From the NCBI RefSeq assembly GCF_900099815.1, contig NZ_FNCW01000004.1, positions 124,001-188,000 on the forward strand: 64,000 nt of DNA, written 5' to 3'. The stretch comes from Psychroflexus sediminis. GTDB lineage: Bacteria; Bacteroidota; Bacteroidia; Flavobacteriales; Flavobacteriaceae. The notes beneath the pieces are model-generated. The model was not told where the DNA came from and searched no databases. It saw only the letters and a list, made by a program, of their open reading frames with translations. Position numbers and translations under genes: made by a program. Positions 18,304 to 26,889 of the stretch are shown here, piece by piece. Within the stretch, counting starts at the first letter, position 1. Each line of letters opens with the position of its first letter.

Positions 18304-18933
18304 CTATCCTCGATATTTCATCGGAAGATAAACCACTTTTTTGGTGTCAAAAAAGTCTTCTTCAAAGAGTTCTGAAAGTTCAAAAATCTCAACCCTTCGA
18401 TAGGGCTTTAATTCTTCAGACAAATCTCCTCCTTTCAGGTATAGAATTCCATTTTTTCTGTCGTGTTTAGATTCTTTGGCAATTTTACCTTTTACCCAGT
18501 GTACAAAACTTGGCATCACGGCAACGGCCCTGCTCACAATAAAATCGTATTCCCCGGAGATGTTCTCTACTCTATCGTTTACAGCCTTTACATTTTTAAG
18601 CCCAAGAGCATCCACTACTTCTTCTACCACTTTTATTTTTTTACCGATGCTATCCACTAAGGTGAATTGCGTTTCGGGGAATAAAATAGCTAATGGGATT
18701 CCGGGAAAACCACCACCCGTACCTACATCTAGAACTTTAGAACCGGGTAAAAATTTCTGTACTTTAGCTATGCCCAGGCTATGCAGAACGTGACGAATGT
18801 ATATTTCGTCAATATCTTTTCTGGAAACCACATTTATCTTTTGGTTCCAGTCTTTATAAACATCTGCAATAGCTTCGAATTGCTGAAGCTGTACTTCGCT
18901 TAATTCAGGAAAATACTGTTTTATTAATTTCAA
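18304..18933 (-). CDS. rsmG: 16S rRNA (guanine527-N7)-methyltransferase
   Basis: Methylates G527 of 16S rRNA with SAM. The SAM-binding motif VLDVGTGGGFPGIPLAILFP and the following FTLVDSIGKK are diagnostic. The TTG at 18933 is chosen as start (LKLIKQYFPELSE aligns with the usual beginning). An ATG at 18972 is in frame, but the codons between hold TATTTTTG, a good -7 promoter element, so the longer form is unlikely. From the TTG the product is 209 residues, a normal length. Confidence 0.92.
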   Translation of the reverse strand: MKLIKQYFPELSEVQLQQFEAIADVYKDWNQKINVVSRKDIDEIYIRHVLHSLGIAKVQKFLPGSKVLDVGTGGGFPGIPLAILFPETQFTLVDSIGKKIKVVEEVVDALGLKNVKAVNDRVENISGEYDFIVSRAVAVMPSFVHWVKGKIAKESKHDRKNGILYLKGGDLSEELKPYRRVEIFELSELFEEDFFDTKKVVYLPMKYRG

Positions 18934-19098
18934 ATGATTTGTTTTTTGCGCAAAAATAAGAGTTCTGAACATGATATTGCTAAAATTCGCTCCGATTATG
19001 TAAGCCTTTCCTTTTGAAAAAAATCTAATCGGTCACCTAAACACTTATAAATCGAACACAATTGGCATTTGTATAAAGGATTGGTATAGATTAATTTT

Positions 19099-19106
19099 TA
19101 TATTTG
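19099..19106 (+). promoter_or_regulatory. Putative -7 element (TATATTTG) for the desaturase
   Basis: A match to TAnnTTTG, 18 bases before the ATG at 19125. Candidate -33 TTG elements lie at imperfect spacings of 15 and 27 bases. Confidence 0.5.
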
Positions 19107-19124
19107 TTTTCATAAATTTTATCA

Positions 19125-20219
19125 ATGACGAATCCAACAATTAAATTCTCCAGAAGAGACCCGCAGAAGTTCTTTAGAACGCTGAACAAAAGGGTTAACG
19201 AATACTTCAACGAAAATAATATCAAAAAAACCGGTAACTGGAAATTGCACCTAAAGACAATTTTCATGTTCAGCTTGTTTTTAAGTCCTTACTTCCTCAT
19301 CCTATTTTTAGACATTTCAGATTGGTGGAAATTATTATTCACCGTTTTGATGGGTGCGGGTATGGCCGGAGTAGGAATGAATGTGATGCATGATGGTAAT
19401 CACGGTACCTATTCAAGAAAAAAATGGGTTAACAAATTCATGGGGAGCTCCATATATATTTTAGCTGGTAATGTTTACAACTGGCAGGTACAGCACAATG
19501 TTCTTCACCACACCTATACCAACATCCATGGACATGATGAAGATATAGACGCTGGAGGAATTATTAGATTTTCTAAACATGCGAAGTGGAAACGCTTTCA
19601 TAAATTTCAACACATCTACTCTGTTTTCTTATATGGACTCCTCACGTTCAACTGGGCATTAACATCAGATTTTAAGCAAACCCGACGTTACTTAAAGCGC
19701 AGGTTATCTTACGGAAAAATGCCAAGTCAATGGAAACAGTGGAGCATGCTTGCCGTTACCAAAGCCTTATACCTGTCCATTTGGATTGTCATCCCTATTT
19801 TAATAGGAATTGTATGGTGGAAAGTGCTGTTAGGCTTTTTTGTCATGCATTACACGGCAGGACTGATTTTAAGTGTCATTTTTCAACTGGCACACATGGT
19901 AGAAAACAATGATATGCCCATGCCCAATGAAGTTGGCGAAATGAAAAACACCTGGGCGATACACCAGTTATTTACCACTACAAATTTTGCGACCAACAGC
20001 AAACTGATGAATTGGTTTAGCGGAGGGCTCAATCATCAGGTGGAGCACCATATATTTCCTAATATAAGTCATATCCATTATGATAAAATAAGCAAGATTG
20101 TAAAAGAAACAGCTTTAGAATTTGACCTTCCTTATAATGAGTACGATTCCACTTTAGAAGCTGTCAGATCTCATTTTAGACATTTAAGAACACTGGGAAG
20201 CGAACCTCAATTATCCTAA
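19125..20219 (+). CDS. Membrane fatty acid desaturase (acyl-CoA/acyl-lipid type)
   Basis: A di-iron membrane enzyme introducing double bonds in fatty acyl chains. Three histidine boxes: HDGNH (89-93), HNVLHH (about 126-131) and HQVEHH (about 306-311), with QVEHH typical of front-end and linoleoyl-CoA type desaturases. About four membrane helices. No cytochrome b5 domain is present. The downstream aminotransferase starts 10 bases later and may be cotranscribed. Probably linked to membrane fluidity. Confidence 0.87.
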   Translation: MTNPTIKFSRRDPQKFFRTLNKRVNEYFNENNIKKTGNWKLHLKTIFMFSLFLSPYFLILFLDISDWWKLLFTVLMGAGMAGVGMNVMHDGNHGTYSRKKWVNKFMGSSIYILAGNVYNWQVQHNVLHHTYTNIHGHDEDIDAGGIIRFSKHAKWKRFHKFQHIYSVFLYGLLTFNWALTSDFKQTRRYLKRRLSYGKMPSQWKQWSMLAVTKALYLSIWIVIPILIGIVWWKVLLGFFVMHYTAGLILSVIFQLAHMVENNDMPMPNEVGEMKNTWAIHQLFTTTNFATNSKLMNWFSGGLNHQVEHHIFPNISHIHYDKISKIVKETALEFDLPYNEYDSTLEAVRSHFRHLRTLGSEPQLS

Positions 20220-20229
20220 ATCAATCCAT

Positions 20230-21414
20230 ATGATTCAACTCTCTGATAAAATTCAAAAATTGGAAACCTCAGCCACATTAGCTATGGCTGCAAAGAGTAG
20301 AGAACTTAAAGCAGAAGGAAAAGATATTATAGGTCTTAGTTTGGGTGAACCGGATTTTAATACACCCGATTTTATTAAAGATGCAGCTATACAGGCTATA
20401 AATGATAATTATAACTCATACTCCCCGGTAGACGGTTATGAAGATCTTAAAAAAGCAGTTCAGAAAAAATTCAAAAGAGACAATAACTTAGAGTACAACC
20501 TGAATCAAATAATCGTTTCTACAGGCGCTAAGCAGTCGCTTTACAATGTAGCTTCTGTTGTTTTAAATCCCGGTGATGAAGTGATTCTTCCCTGTCCATA
20601 TTGGGTTAGCTACAGTGACATCATCAAATTGAACGGTGGCGTTCCTGTAGAAGTTCAAACGGATATTGATCAGGATTTCAAAATGACTCCAGAGCAACTG
20701 AAATCGGCCATCACCTCAAAAACTAAAATGCTTTGGTACAGCTCCCCCTGCAATCCAAGCGGTTCCGTTTACACCAAAGAGGAATTAAAAGCCCTGGCAA
20801 AAGTTCTTAAAGATTATCCCGATGTCATTGTCGTAAGTGATGAAATTTACGAACATATCAACTTTGGCGAAGAGCGTTTTTCCATAGCTGAATTGCCCGA
20901 CATGTATGACAGAACGGTTACCGTCAACGGTGTGTCTAAAGCTTTTGCTATGACAGGCTGGAGAATTGGCTATATAGGTGCACCAGAAAAAATTGCCAAT
21001 GCCTGTAAAAAGTTACAGGGCCAGGTGACCAGTGGTGCAAATTGTATTGCTCAAAGAGCAGTCATCACTGCTTTGGAAGCTCCCCTAGATAAAATCCAGT
21101 TCATGGTCGATAAATTCAAATCGAGAAGAAAATTGATTTTAGATTTAATTGAAAGCATTCCTGGATTTGAGTGCAATGAGCCCAAAGGAGCCTTTTATGT
21201 TTTTCCAAACGTCTCGTCTTTCTTCGGAAAAACTTACGGCGGTAAGAAAATTGATAATGCTACCGATTTTTCCATGTTCCTATTAGAAGTGGCAAATGTG
21301 GCAACAGTTACAGGTGAAGCTTTCGGAAACCCAGATTGCATCAGGATTTCTTACGCTGCCAGCGAAGCCAACATTGAAGAAGCGATGGAAAGAATTAAAA
21401 AATCATTAAGCTAG
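20230..21414 (+). CDS. Pyridoxal-phosphate aminotransferase class I (aspartate type)
   Basis: 394 residues of fold type I. The PLP Lys is at 237 in NGVSKAFAMTGWRIGY; SSPCNPSGSVY (near 175), VVSDEIYEHI (near 200) and the C-terminal Arg in CIRISYA complete the pattern of AspC/AspB-type enzymes, which move the amino group of aspartate or related amino acids to 2-oxoglutarate. The gene ends one base before the convergent mscS stop. Confidence 0.9.
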   Translation: MIQLSDKIQKLETSATLAMAAKSRELKAEGKDIIGLSLGEPDFNTPDFIKDAAIQAINDNYNSYSPVDGYEDLKKAVQKKFKRDNNLEYNLNQIIVSTGAKQSLYNVASVVLNPGDEVILPCPYWVSYSDIIKLNGGVPVEVQTDIDQDFKMTPEQLKSAITSKTKMLWYSSPCNPSGSVYTKEELKALAKVLKDYPDVIVVSDEIYEHINFGEERFSIAELPDMYDRTVTVNGVSKAFAMTGWRIGYIGAPEKIANACKKLQGQVTSGANCIAQRAVITALEAPLDKIQFMVDKFKSRRKLILDLIESIPGFECNEPKGAFYVFPNVSSFFGKTYGGKKIDNATDFSMFLLEVANVATVTGEAFGNPDCIRISYAASEANIEEAMERIKKSLS

Positions 21415-21415
21415 T

Positions 21416-22279
21416 TTAATCTTTTCGTTCAGGCAGAGACTCTGAAGCTTTATACTCTCCCCCTTGATAAACAATTCTTCTTGGAATAGGAGTTTCAATA
21501 CCATGGGCATCTAAAGCTTTTTTAACAGCTTCCAGTTGTTCCCAAAACGTTGGCCAGTAGTGTATAGATTCTACCCAGCATCTTGCTGTCACACGAATTT
21601 CTGATTCGCCAATTTCTTCCAGCCAGACATCGGGTTCAGGCTCTTTTTCTACAATGGGATGTGCTTTCATGGCCTCCAGAATGATGGGCCGAATCGTTTC
21701 CATTTTGATGTCAAATGCAAATTTGAAACTCAAATCTACTCTTCGCAACGGATTCATGGTCCGGTTATCCACATCACTATTGGCAACATTTCCATTGGGC
21801 ATGGTAATAATTCTGCCGTCGAAGGTTTCAATTCTTGTATAAAGTATGTCAATATTCACAACATAACCCGTGCTGGAATTCACATGAATTAAATCCCCCA
21901 CTTTAAAAGGTTTAAAAACCAGAATCAAAACTCCGCCAGCAAAGTTTGCAAGACTTCCTTGTAAAGCCAGACCTATGGCAATACCGGCAGCCCCGAAAAT
22001 GGCCAGGAAAGAGGTGGCTTTTATACCTAAAATAGAGCCGATAAGGGTAAACAACAAACCATATAAAACAAAAATCGATAGGCTTTCTACAAAGGTTTTT
22101 AAGGATAATTCGACTTTTGATTTCCTCAGCGCAGCTTTTAAAACCTTCATAATCAAATTGATGAAGATAATCCCCAACACAAGTGCTACTGCTGAGTAAA
22201 TTAATTCAGGTCCGATAGAGACAAGTATTTCTTTTAAATAGGTTTTTATCGTCTCCAGAAATGAAGTATCCATAGTCAA
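21416..22279 (-). CDS. Mechanosensitive ion channel, MscS family
   Basis: 287 residues: three membrane segments in the first 115 residues, with the pore-lining helix GAAGIAIGLALQGSLANFAGGVLILVF near 95-120, then the beta domain (FKPFKVGDLIHVN...GYVVNIDILYTRIETFDGRIITMPNG) diagnostic of small-conductance channels. Releases solutes on osmotic down-shock. Convergent with the aminotransferase. Confidence 0.92.
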   Translation of the reverse strand: MTMDTSFLETIKTYLKEILVSIGPELIYSAVALVLGIIFINLIMKVLKAALRKSKVELSLKTFVESLSIFVLYGLLFTLIGSILGIKATSFLAIFGAAGIAIGLALQGSLANFAGGVLILVFKPFKVGDLIHVNSSTGYVVNIDILYTRIETFDGRIITMPNGNVANSDVDNRTMNPLRRVDLSFKFAFDIKMETIRPIILEAMKAHPIVEKEPEPDVWLEEIGESEIRVTARCWVESIHYWPTFWEQLEAVKKALDAHGIETPIPRRIVYQGGEYKASESLPERKD

Positions 22280-22418
22280 AATTTATTTTGGAATAAGGTA
22301 ATTATTAAAACTTAGATTCTGAAGATTTTACCAAACAGATTCATTGTGTTAAAATAATCAGCCTTATTTCTTAATCCTAATAGATAAAACCTATACCTTT
22401 TTTATTTTCAAATAAAAA

Positions 22419-23081
22419 ATGAACACTCTAAAGATTAAGTCCATTGAAAAAATAACCCACGATGTTTTGCAAATCAAGACCAATAAGCCTTCAGGCTTAG
22501 AATTTGAACCTGGACAGGCCACTGAACTTTTCCTCAATAAGGAAGGCTGGAAGGAAGAAGGAAGGCCTTTTACCTTCACAAGTTTACCTGAAGACAAGGA
22601 CCTTGAATTTGTCATTAAAACCTACCCCGATCACGATGGCGTTACTGAACAGTTATTGGATCTTGAAGAAGGTGATGAACTGCTTCAAAATGAAGTTTTT
22701 GGTAATATTTACTTTAGAGGTGAAGGAACGTTCATCGCCGGAGGTGCTGGATTAACACCCATGCTCGCCATCATAAGAGACCGGTATAAACATGGAAAAA
22801 ATGAAAACAACAAACTCATCTTTTCCAATAAGACAAAAAAAGATATTATTTTAAAAGAAGAACTCGAAAAAATGCTGGGCGATCAGTTTGTGAATATCCT
22901 TTCTCAGGAAGATACAGATGAATACCCACATGGCCATATCGATAAAGAGTTTTTAAAAGACCACATCCTTAAGCTGGATCAGAAGTTTTACGTCTGCGGC
23001 CCACCACCCATGATAGACAGCGTTGTCGAAGATCTTAAAAATATAGGTATCGATGATAATAATATTATTCTTGAAGATTAA
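22419..23081 (+). CDS. FAD/NAD(P)-binding ferredoxin reductase-like oxidoreductase
   Basis: A compact 220-residue flavin reductase. The FAD motif is RPFTFTSLP (near 49), the pyridine nucleotide loop IAGGAGLTPMLAIIRD (near 108), and the NAD(P) end motif FYVCGPPPMIDSV. No 2Fe-2S domain is fused, so it needs a separate electron partner. It lies upstream of the sterol-desaturase-type gene, whose di-iron centre would need electrons, but a promoter-like element sits between them. Confidence 0.82.
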   Translation: MNTLKIKSIEKITHDVLQIKTNKPSGLEFEPGQATELFLNKEGWKEEGRPFTFTSLPEDKDLEFVIKTYPDHDGVTEQLLDLEEGDELLQNEVFGNIYFRGEGTFIAGGAGLTPMLAIIRDRYKHGKNENNKLIFSNKTKKDIILKEELEKMLGDQFVNILSQEDTDEYPHGHIDKEFLKDHILKLDQKFYVCGPPPMIDSVVEDLKNIGIDDNNIILED

Positions 23082-23130
23082 TTATTTGACTTCATTAAAA
23101 AAACAAATCTGAATTATATAAAGATTTCAG

Positions 23131-23138
23131 TATTTTTG
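23131..23138 (+). promoter_or_regulatory. Putative -7 element (TATTTTTG)
   Basis: Matches TAnnTTTG and lies 19 bases before the ATG at 23158. No convincing -33 element. Confidence 0.4.
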
Positions 23139-23157
23139 GAGTCAAAATATATCACCT

Positions 23158-24000
23158 ATGGTTGATTTTCTTTCTTTTTTTGAAGAAATGCCAATCTGGA
23201 TGAAGCTGGCATGGGTCGTCGGCATCCTGGCTCTTTTCTGGATACTGGAAGGCTATTACAGTCTGACGGTGATGACGTATAAAAAAATACGGCATGCCGG
23301 GGTTAATTTCATTTTTTTACTTTTTACCATGCTTATCAATGTTGGTTTTGGTGCGCTTACCTTAGGAGTATTTTTTTGGATCGAAACCAATCAGTTTGGA
23401 CTTTTGCACCTCATCGACTTACCTCCTGTTGCAGAACTGCTCTTAGCGATTTTGGCCTTAGACCTTATCGCTCAATATGGGGTTCATTATTTTTTACATA
23501 AAGTCAAGTGGATGTGGCGACTGCATATCGTTCACCACAGTGATTCCAAAGTAGATGTGACCACGGGAACAAGACATCATCCCCTCGATTTTACCATCAG
23601 AGAAACAGTTGCTCTGATGACCGTATTGATTATGGGGATGCCGATTGCTTATTATTTATTCTACAGAATTTTGAGTGTGTTCTTTACCTACTTTACACAC
23701 GCCAATATTAATTTAGGACCCTTAGACAAAGCCCTAAGTTATGTAGTTGTGACTCCTAAAATGCATAAATTTCACCACCACCACGAAATGCCCTGGACAG
23801 ATACCAACTTTGGAAACATGCTTTCCATCTGGGACAGACTCTTTGGCACCTTCGTATATGCTGACCATACCAAAATCAAATACGGTTTAGATATCGCAGA
23901 TGAATTCAGGGATGAAGATGTTTTCTACCAGTTAAAGATTCCTTTTGACAGAAGAGTCAAACGAAATCCTGAAACAGAATTATATTCAAACCCGGAATGA
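23158..24000 (+). CDS. Sterol desaturase / fatty acid hydroxylase family protein
   Basis: 280 residues, about four membrane segments, di-iron histidine clusters HYFLH (near 105), HIVHH with TGTRHHP (near 122-140) and HKFHHHHE (near 203). Bacterial members hydroxylate or desaturate lipids or carotenoids; the substrate cannot be read. The frame ends in PETELYSNPE, directly before a patch of dense palindromes. Confidence 0.85.
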   Translation: MVDFLSFFEEMPIWMKLAWVVGILALFWILEGYYSLTVMTYKKIRHAGVNFIFLLFTMLINVGFGALTLGVFFWIETNQFGLLHLIDLPPVAELLLAILALDLIAQYGVHYFLHKVKWMWRLHIVHHSDSKVDVTTGTRHHPLDFTIRETVALMTVLIMGMPIAYYLFYRILSVFFTYFTHANINLGPLDKALSYVVVTPKMHKFHHHHEMPWTDTNFGNMLSIWDRLFGTFVYADHTKIKYGLDIADEFRDEDVFYQLKIPFDRRVKRNPETELYSNPE

Positions 24001-24009
24001 TTCTTCGCC

Positions 24010-24115
24010 ACCTCGCGTGAGGTATGCGAGAGGAAATCCCGCAGTCCCCAAAGCTTTGGGGGGAGGAATTGAAACGGGCAGACCGGCGCTCCCCAAAGCC
24101 ATCGGAATTGGGGAG
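24010..24115. repeat. Cluster of GC-rich palindromes
   Basis: Three palindromes in 106 bases: ACCTC gcgt GAGGT (24010-24023), the perfect CCCCAAAGCTTTGGGG (24046-24061), and CTCCCCAA...TTGGGGAG (24089-24115). The GC content is far above its surroundings. The same style of element occurs inside the E1 gene and elsewhere in the paa cluster. It may end transcription from both sides. Confidence 0.75.
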
Positions 24116-24131
24116 GGACACGCCCCAGATA

Positions 24132-26234
24132 TCAATAATCCAGTAAGTCCTGAATTTTCACTTTTACTTTTTCTGTACTTGGAATCATGGTTTCTTCCAA
24201 AATTGAATTCAGTGGAATAGCAGGCATATTTTCGGATCCGATGGTCATTACAGGAGCATCCAGATACTGGAAGCACTCCTCCTGAATTTTGCCGCTAAGC
24301 GCTCTGGCAAAGGTGTTGTCTGAAGGTTCCTCGGTGACCACTAAGCATTTTTTACATTTTTTGACCGATTTCATAATGGTTTCCTCGTCCAGAGGGTGAA
24401 GCGTTCTCAGGTCTACGATTTCAATTCGGTCCTGCAGACCAAGTTCCTGAGAGGCGTTCATCGCCCAGTGCACACCCATTCCGTAAGTGATGATACTGAG
24501 GGTTTCCTCATCATCCTGCGGCCATATCTCCTGTAAAACCCAGGCTTTCCCCAGGGGAAGCATGTAATTCTCTGCTGGTTCGACACTTGTTGCGCCTTTG
24601 GTTCCTGGCACTTTACTCCAGTACAGTCCCTTATGTTCAAAGATCACCACCGGATTGGGATCATAATAAGCTGCTTTCATTAGCCCTTTGAGGTCTGCCC
24701 CATTACTCGGGTATACGATTTTGAGTCCGCGAATGTTGGTGACCACACTTTCAACAGAGGACGAATGGTATGGACCGCCGCTTCCATAAGCCCCGATCGG
24801 CACGCGTAAAACCATCGAAACAGGCCATTTTCCATTGGATAAATAGCAGCTTCGACTCACTTCGGTAAACAGCTGATTCAGACCCGGCCAGATGTAATCT
24901 GCAAACTGGACCTCCACGATAGGCTTGAGACCCACGGCAGACATGCCCACAGTAGAGCCAACGATAAAGGCTTCCTGTATAGGTGTATTAAACACCCGAT
25001 GGTCGCCAAATTTTTGAGCCAGGGTTGCTGCTTCTCTAAACACGCCTCCCAGCCTGCCCCCTACATCCTGCCCATAAAGCAGACATTCCTTGTGTTTCGC
25101 CATCAACTCTTCGATGGCAAATAAAGCACAATCGACCATGACCACTTTTTCGGCTCCTACCGGAGAGCGTTCACCCTGCTCTTCGGTTATGGGTGTGGGA
25201 GCAAAGTCATGGGTGAATAAATCCTCTGGCTTTGGGTCTTCAGCCTGTAAAGCTTCCTGGTATTCTTTTGCCACCACTGCCTGAGCTGCTTTTTCAATGG
25301 ACTGAAGCTCATCTGAAGTAAAAGCGTTATCCAAAAGCTGCTGTTTTAATTTGGGATACGGATCCCTGGTTTTGGATTCTTCAAGATCATCTCTGTAAAA
25401 TTCCATTCGAACACCAGACGTATGGTGATTGAGTAAGGGACACCTGGCATGTACCAGAAATGGTCTTCTTTCTTTCCTCACTGTCTCCAGAACCTTTTCA
25501 AATTCTGTATACGATTCTTCAAAATCTGTCCCGTCGATGCTTATCGCTTCCAGACCATGAAAACCTTTGGCATAGTCGAAGGCATTCTGCGCCCGGGTTT
25601 CTTCCGCGTTGGCAGAAATATCCCAGCCATTGTCCTGTACCACATAGATAATGGGAAGTTGTTTAAGCGCCGCCATCTGAAAAGCTTCTGCAATTTCACC
25701 TTCGGTGACGGAAGCATCGCCCAGGGAACATACCACAACCCCCCTAGCTCTCAAAGGGGGAACCTTAAAGTTTAAGTCCTTTCCTTTGGAAAGTCCCGAC
25801 GCTTCGGGATGGGATAGACCCTCTTCTTTGTACTTCATTCCTAATGCAGCCCCCGTGGCAGGAATGGCCTGCATTCCTGTGGCAGAACTTTGGTGTGGGA
25901 TTTTGGGTTTGTCATCATCCTTAAGACTGGGGTGTGCGTAATAGGTTCGCCCGGCAGAAAAGGGATCGTCTTTTTTAGCTAAAAGCTGAAGCATCAAATC
26001 CTTTGGCTGCATACCAATGGCCAGTAAAATCGAATCATCTCTATAATAGGGATACACATAATCCTGAGGTAAAAGCTGAATACCTACCGCGGCTTGAATA
26101 ACTTCATGCCCGCGAGAGGTGGCGTGTACATATTTGGAAACCACCTTAAAATTTTCTTCATAGAGTTCTGTCATCGCTTTGGCAGTGACTAAATTTTGAA
26201 AGGCTTTTTTGAATATGTTCTTATCTAACTTCAT
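24132..26234 (-). CDS. 2-oxoacid dehydrogenase E1, fused alpha and beta subunits
   Basis: The thiamine-diphosphate decarboxylase of a branched-chain-type 2-oxoacid dehydrogenase, both subunits in one 700-residue chain. The alpha part (about 1-370) holds the ThDP motif GDASVTEGE...VVQDN (about 172-205). The beta part (about 375-700) has GQDVGGRLGGVFREAATL and GSGGPYHSSSVE. About 27 residues (139-165) between GMKYKE and VVVCSLG are foreign: they translate a palindromic DNA repeat (separate entry). The frame stays open, so the protein may still be made; whether it works is open. Last gene of the paa run; the matching E2 is upstream at 26860. Confidence 0.9.
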   Translation of the reverse strand: MKLDKNIFKKAFQNLVTAKAMTELYEENFKVVSKYVHATSRGHEVIQAAVGIQLLPQDYVYPYYRDDSILLAIGMQPKDLMLQLLAKKDDPFSAGRTYYAHPSLKDDDKPKIPHQSSATGMQAIPATGAALGMKYKEEGLSHPEASGLSKGKDLNFKVPPLRARGVVVCSLGDASVTEGEIAEAFQMAALKQLPIIYVVQDNGWDISANAEETRAQNAFDYAKGFHGLEAISIDGTDFEESYTEFEKVLETVRKERRPFLVHARCPLLNHHTSGVRMEFYRDDLEESKTRDPYPKLKQQLLDNAFTSDELQSIEKAAQAVVAKEYQEALQAEDPKPEDLFTHDFAPTPITEEQGERSPVGAEKVVMVDCALFAIEELMAKHKECLLYGQDVGGRLGGVFREAATLAQKFGDHRVFNTPIQEAFIVGSTVGMSAVGLKPIVEVQFADYIWPGLNQLFTEVSRSCYLSNGKWPVSMVLRVPIGAYGSGGPYHSSSVESVVTNIRGLKIVYPSNGADLKGLMKAAYYDPNPVVIFEHKGLYWSKVPGTKGATSVEPAENYMLPLGKAWVLQEIWPQDDEETLSIITYGMGVHWAMNASQELGLQDRIEIVDLRTLHPLDEETIMKSVKKCKKCLVVTEEPSDNTFARALSGKIQEECFQYLDAPVMTIGSENMPAIPLNSILEETMIPSTEKVKVKIQDLLDY
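25740..25820. repeat. Palindromic element inserted in frame in the E1 gene
   Basis: 81 bases made of three hairpins: CCCC..GGGGG near 25741-25760, CTTTCC TTT GGAAAG near 25779-25793, and TCCCGA cgc TTCGGGA near 25795-25809. Boundaries are estimated from where homology to other E1 proteins should resume. 81 is a multiple of three and adds 27 codons without a stop. Confidence 0.8.
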
Positions 26235-26264
26235 TTATTGAATTTTTGTCGTTTTTGAATCTTT

Positions 26265-26272
26265 CAAATTTA
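26265..26272 (-). promoter_or_regulatory. Putative -7 element for the E1 gene
   Basis: Reads TAAATTTG on the minus strand, 31 bases before the ATG at 26234. It would let E1 be transcribed apart from the genes upstream. Confidence 0.4.
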
Positions 26273-26303
26273 TACTCATATGTTTTTTTTCTCTCGCAAA
26301 GTC

Positions 26304-26317
26304 GCAAAGGCGCTAAG
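26304..26317 (-). repeat. Left boundary motif of the GxxExxY cassette
   Basis: On the minus strand it reads CTTAGCGCCTTTGC, 13 of 14 matches to the right-hand motifs at 26734 and 26838, in inverted orientation. An additional CTTTGCGA follows. Confidence 0.75.
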
Positions 26318-26321
26318 CTTA

Positions 26322-26705
26322 CTATATCTTTAGATTATTGACAATTCGTGTGATTCCATTTTTAATAAGCGATTCATTAAAATTGATTAGTAAGCCTAGC
26401 TTTAAGTTAGTCAATTTTAAATAGGTCAAAACTTGTTTTGGATGAACAGGAGCGATACTTTCGACTGATTTTAATTCAATAATAACTTTATTATTTACAA
26501 TTAAATCTGCTCGAAAACTCAATTGCATTCTTAAGTCATCCCATATAACTGGAATAGGTTTCTGGCGACCGACATTTAAGTTTAGTTTTCTCAGTTCAAA
26601 ATACATGATTTCTTCATAAACAGATTCTAAAAGACCTGGACCCAACTGAGTGTGAATTTGATAAGCTGTATTCACAATAATTTTCGATAATTGGTTCTCA
26701 TCCAT
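26322..26705 (-). CDS. GxxExxY family protein
   Basis: 127 residues matching the GxxExxY family: GPGLLESVYEE (near 22-32), FRADLIVNNKVIIELKSVESI with the conserved acidic and Lys residues of a restriction-like fold, and the end LGLLINFNESLIKNGITRIV. The conserved D...ExK pattern suggests a nuclease-like fold, but activity is unproven. It is inserted between E2 and E1 and flanked on both sides by copies of a CTTAGCGmCTTTGC motif, unlike any catabolic gene around it. Confidence 0.88.
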   Translation of the reverse strand: MDENQLSKIIVNTAYQIHTQLGPGLLESVYEEIMYFELRKLNLNVGRQKPIPVIWDDLRMQLSFRADLIVNNKVIIELKSVESIAPVHPKQVLTYLKLTNLKLGLLINFNESLIKNGITRIVNNLKI

Positions 26706-26725
26706 TTTGCACCCCTTTTATTGTT

Positions 26726-26785
26726 TTCTGCGGCTTAGCGACTTTGCATGTAATCTTAAGAATCCTCCAAATAATCTGCAATCTT
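26726..26785 (+). repeat. Direct repeat copy A: duplicated 3' end of E2 with boundary motif
   Basis: 60 bases aligned without gaps to 26830-26889 at an offset of 104, with about nine mismatches (near 85 percent identity). It contains CTTAGCGACTTTGC (26734-26747) and a non-coding copy of the last codons of the E2 gene. Confidence 0.8.
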
Positions 26786-26829
26786 TAATTTTTGATAATT
26801 GGGTCTCATTCAATTCACTGTTCACTCTA

Positions 26830-26889
26830 TTTTGCGTCTTAGCGACTTTGCGTGAAATTTTAAGAGTCCTCCAAATAATCCGCAATTCT
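26830..26889 (+). repeat. Direct repeat copy B: genuine 3' end of E2 with boundary motif
   Basis: The partner of copy A. It contains CTTAGCGACTTTGC (26838-26851), then the E2 stop codon at 26860-26862 and the last nine E2 codons. Confidence 0.8.

Noticed and set aside
23945-24220. Open frame running from the hydroxylase end through the palindromes
   Set aside because: The residues (RYARGNPAVPKALGGG) are translated GC-rich palindromes, with no family resemblance and overlap with E1 on the other strand.
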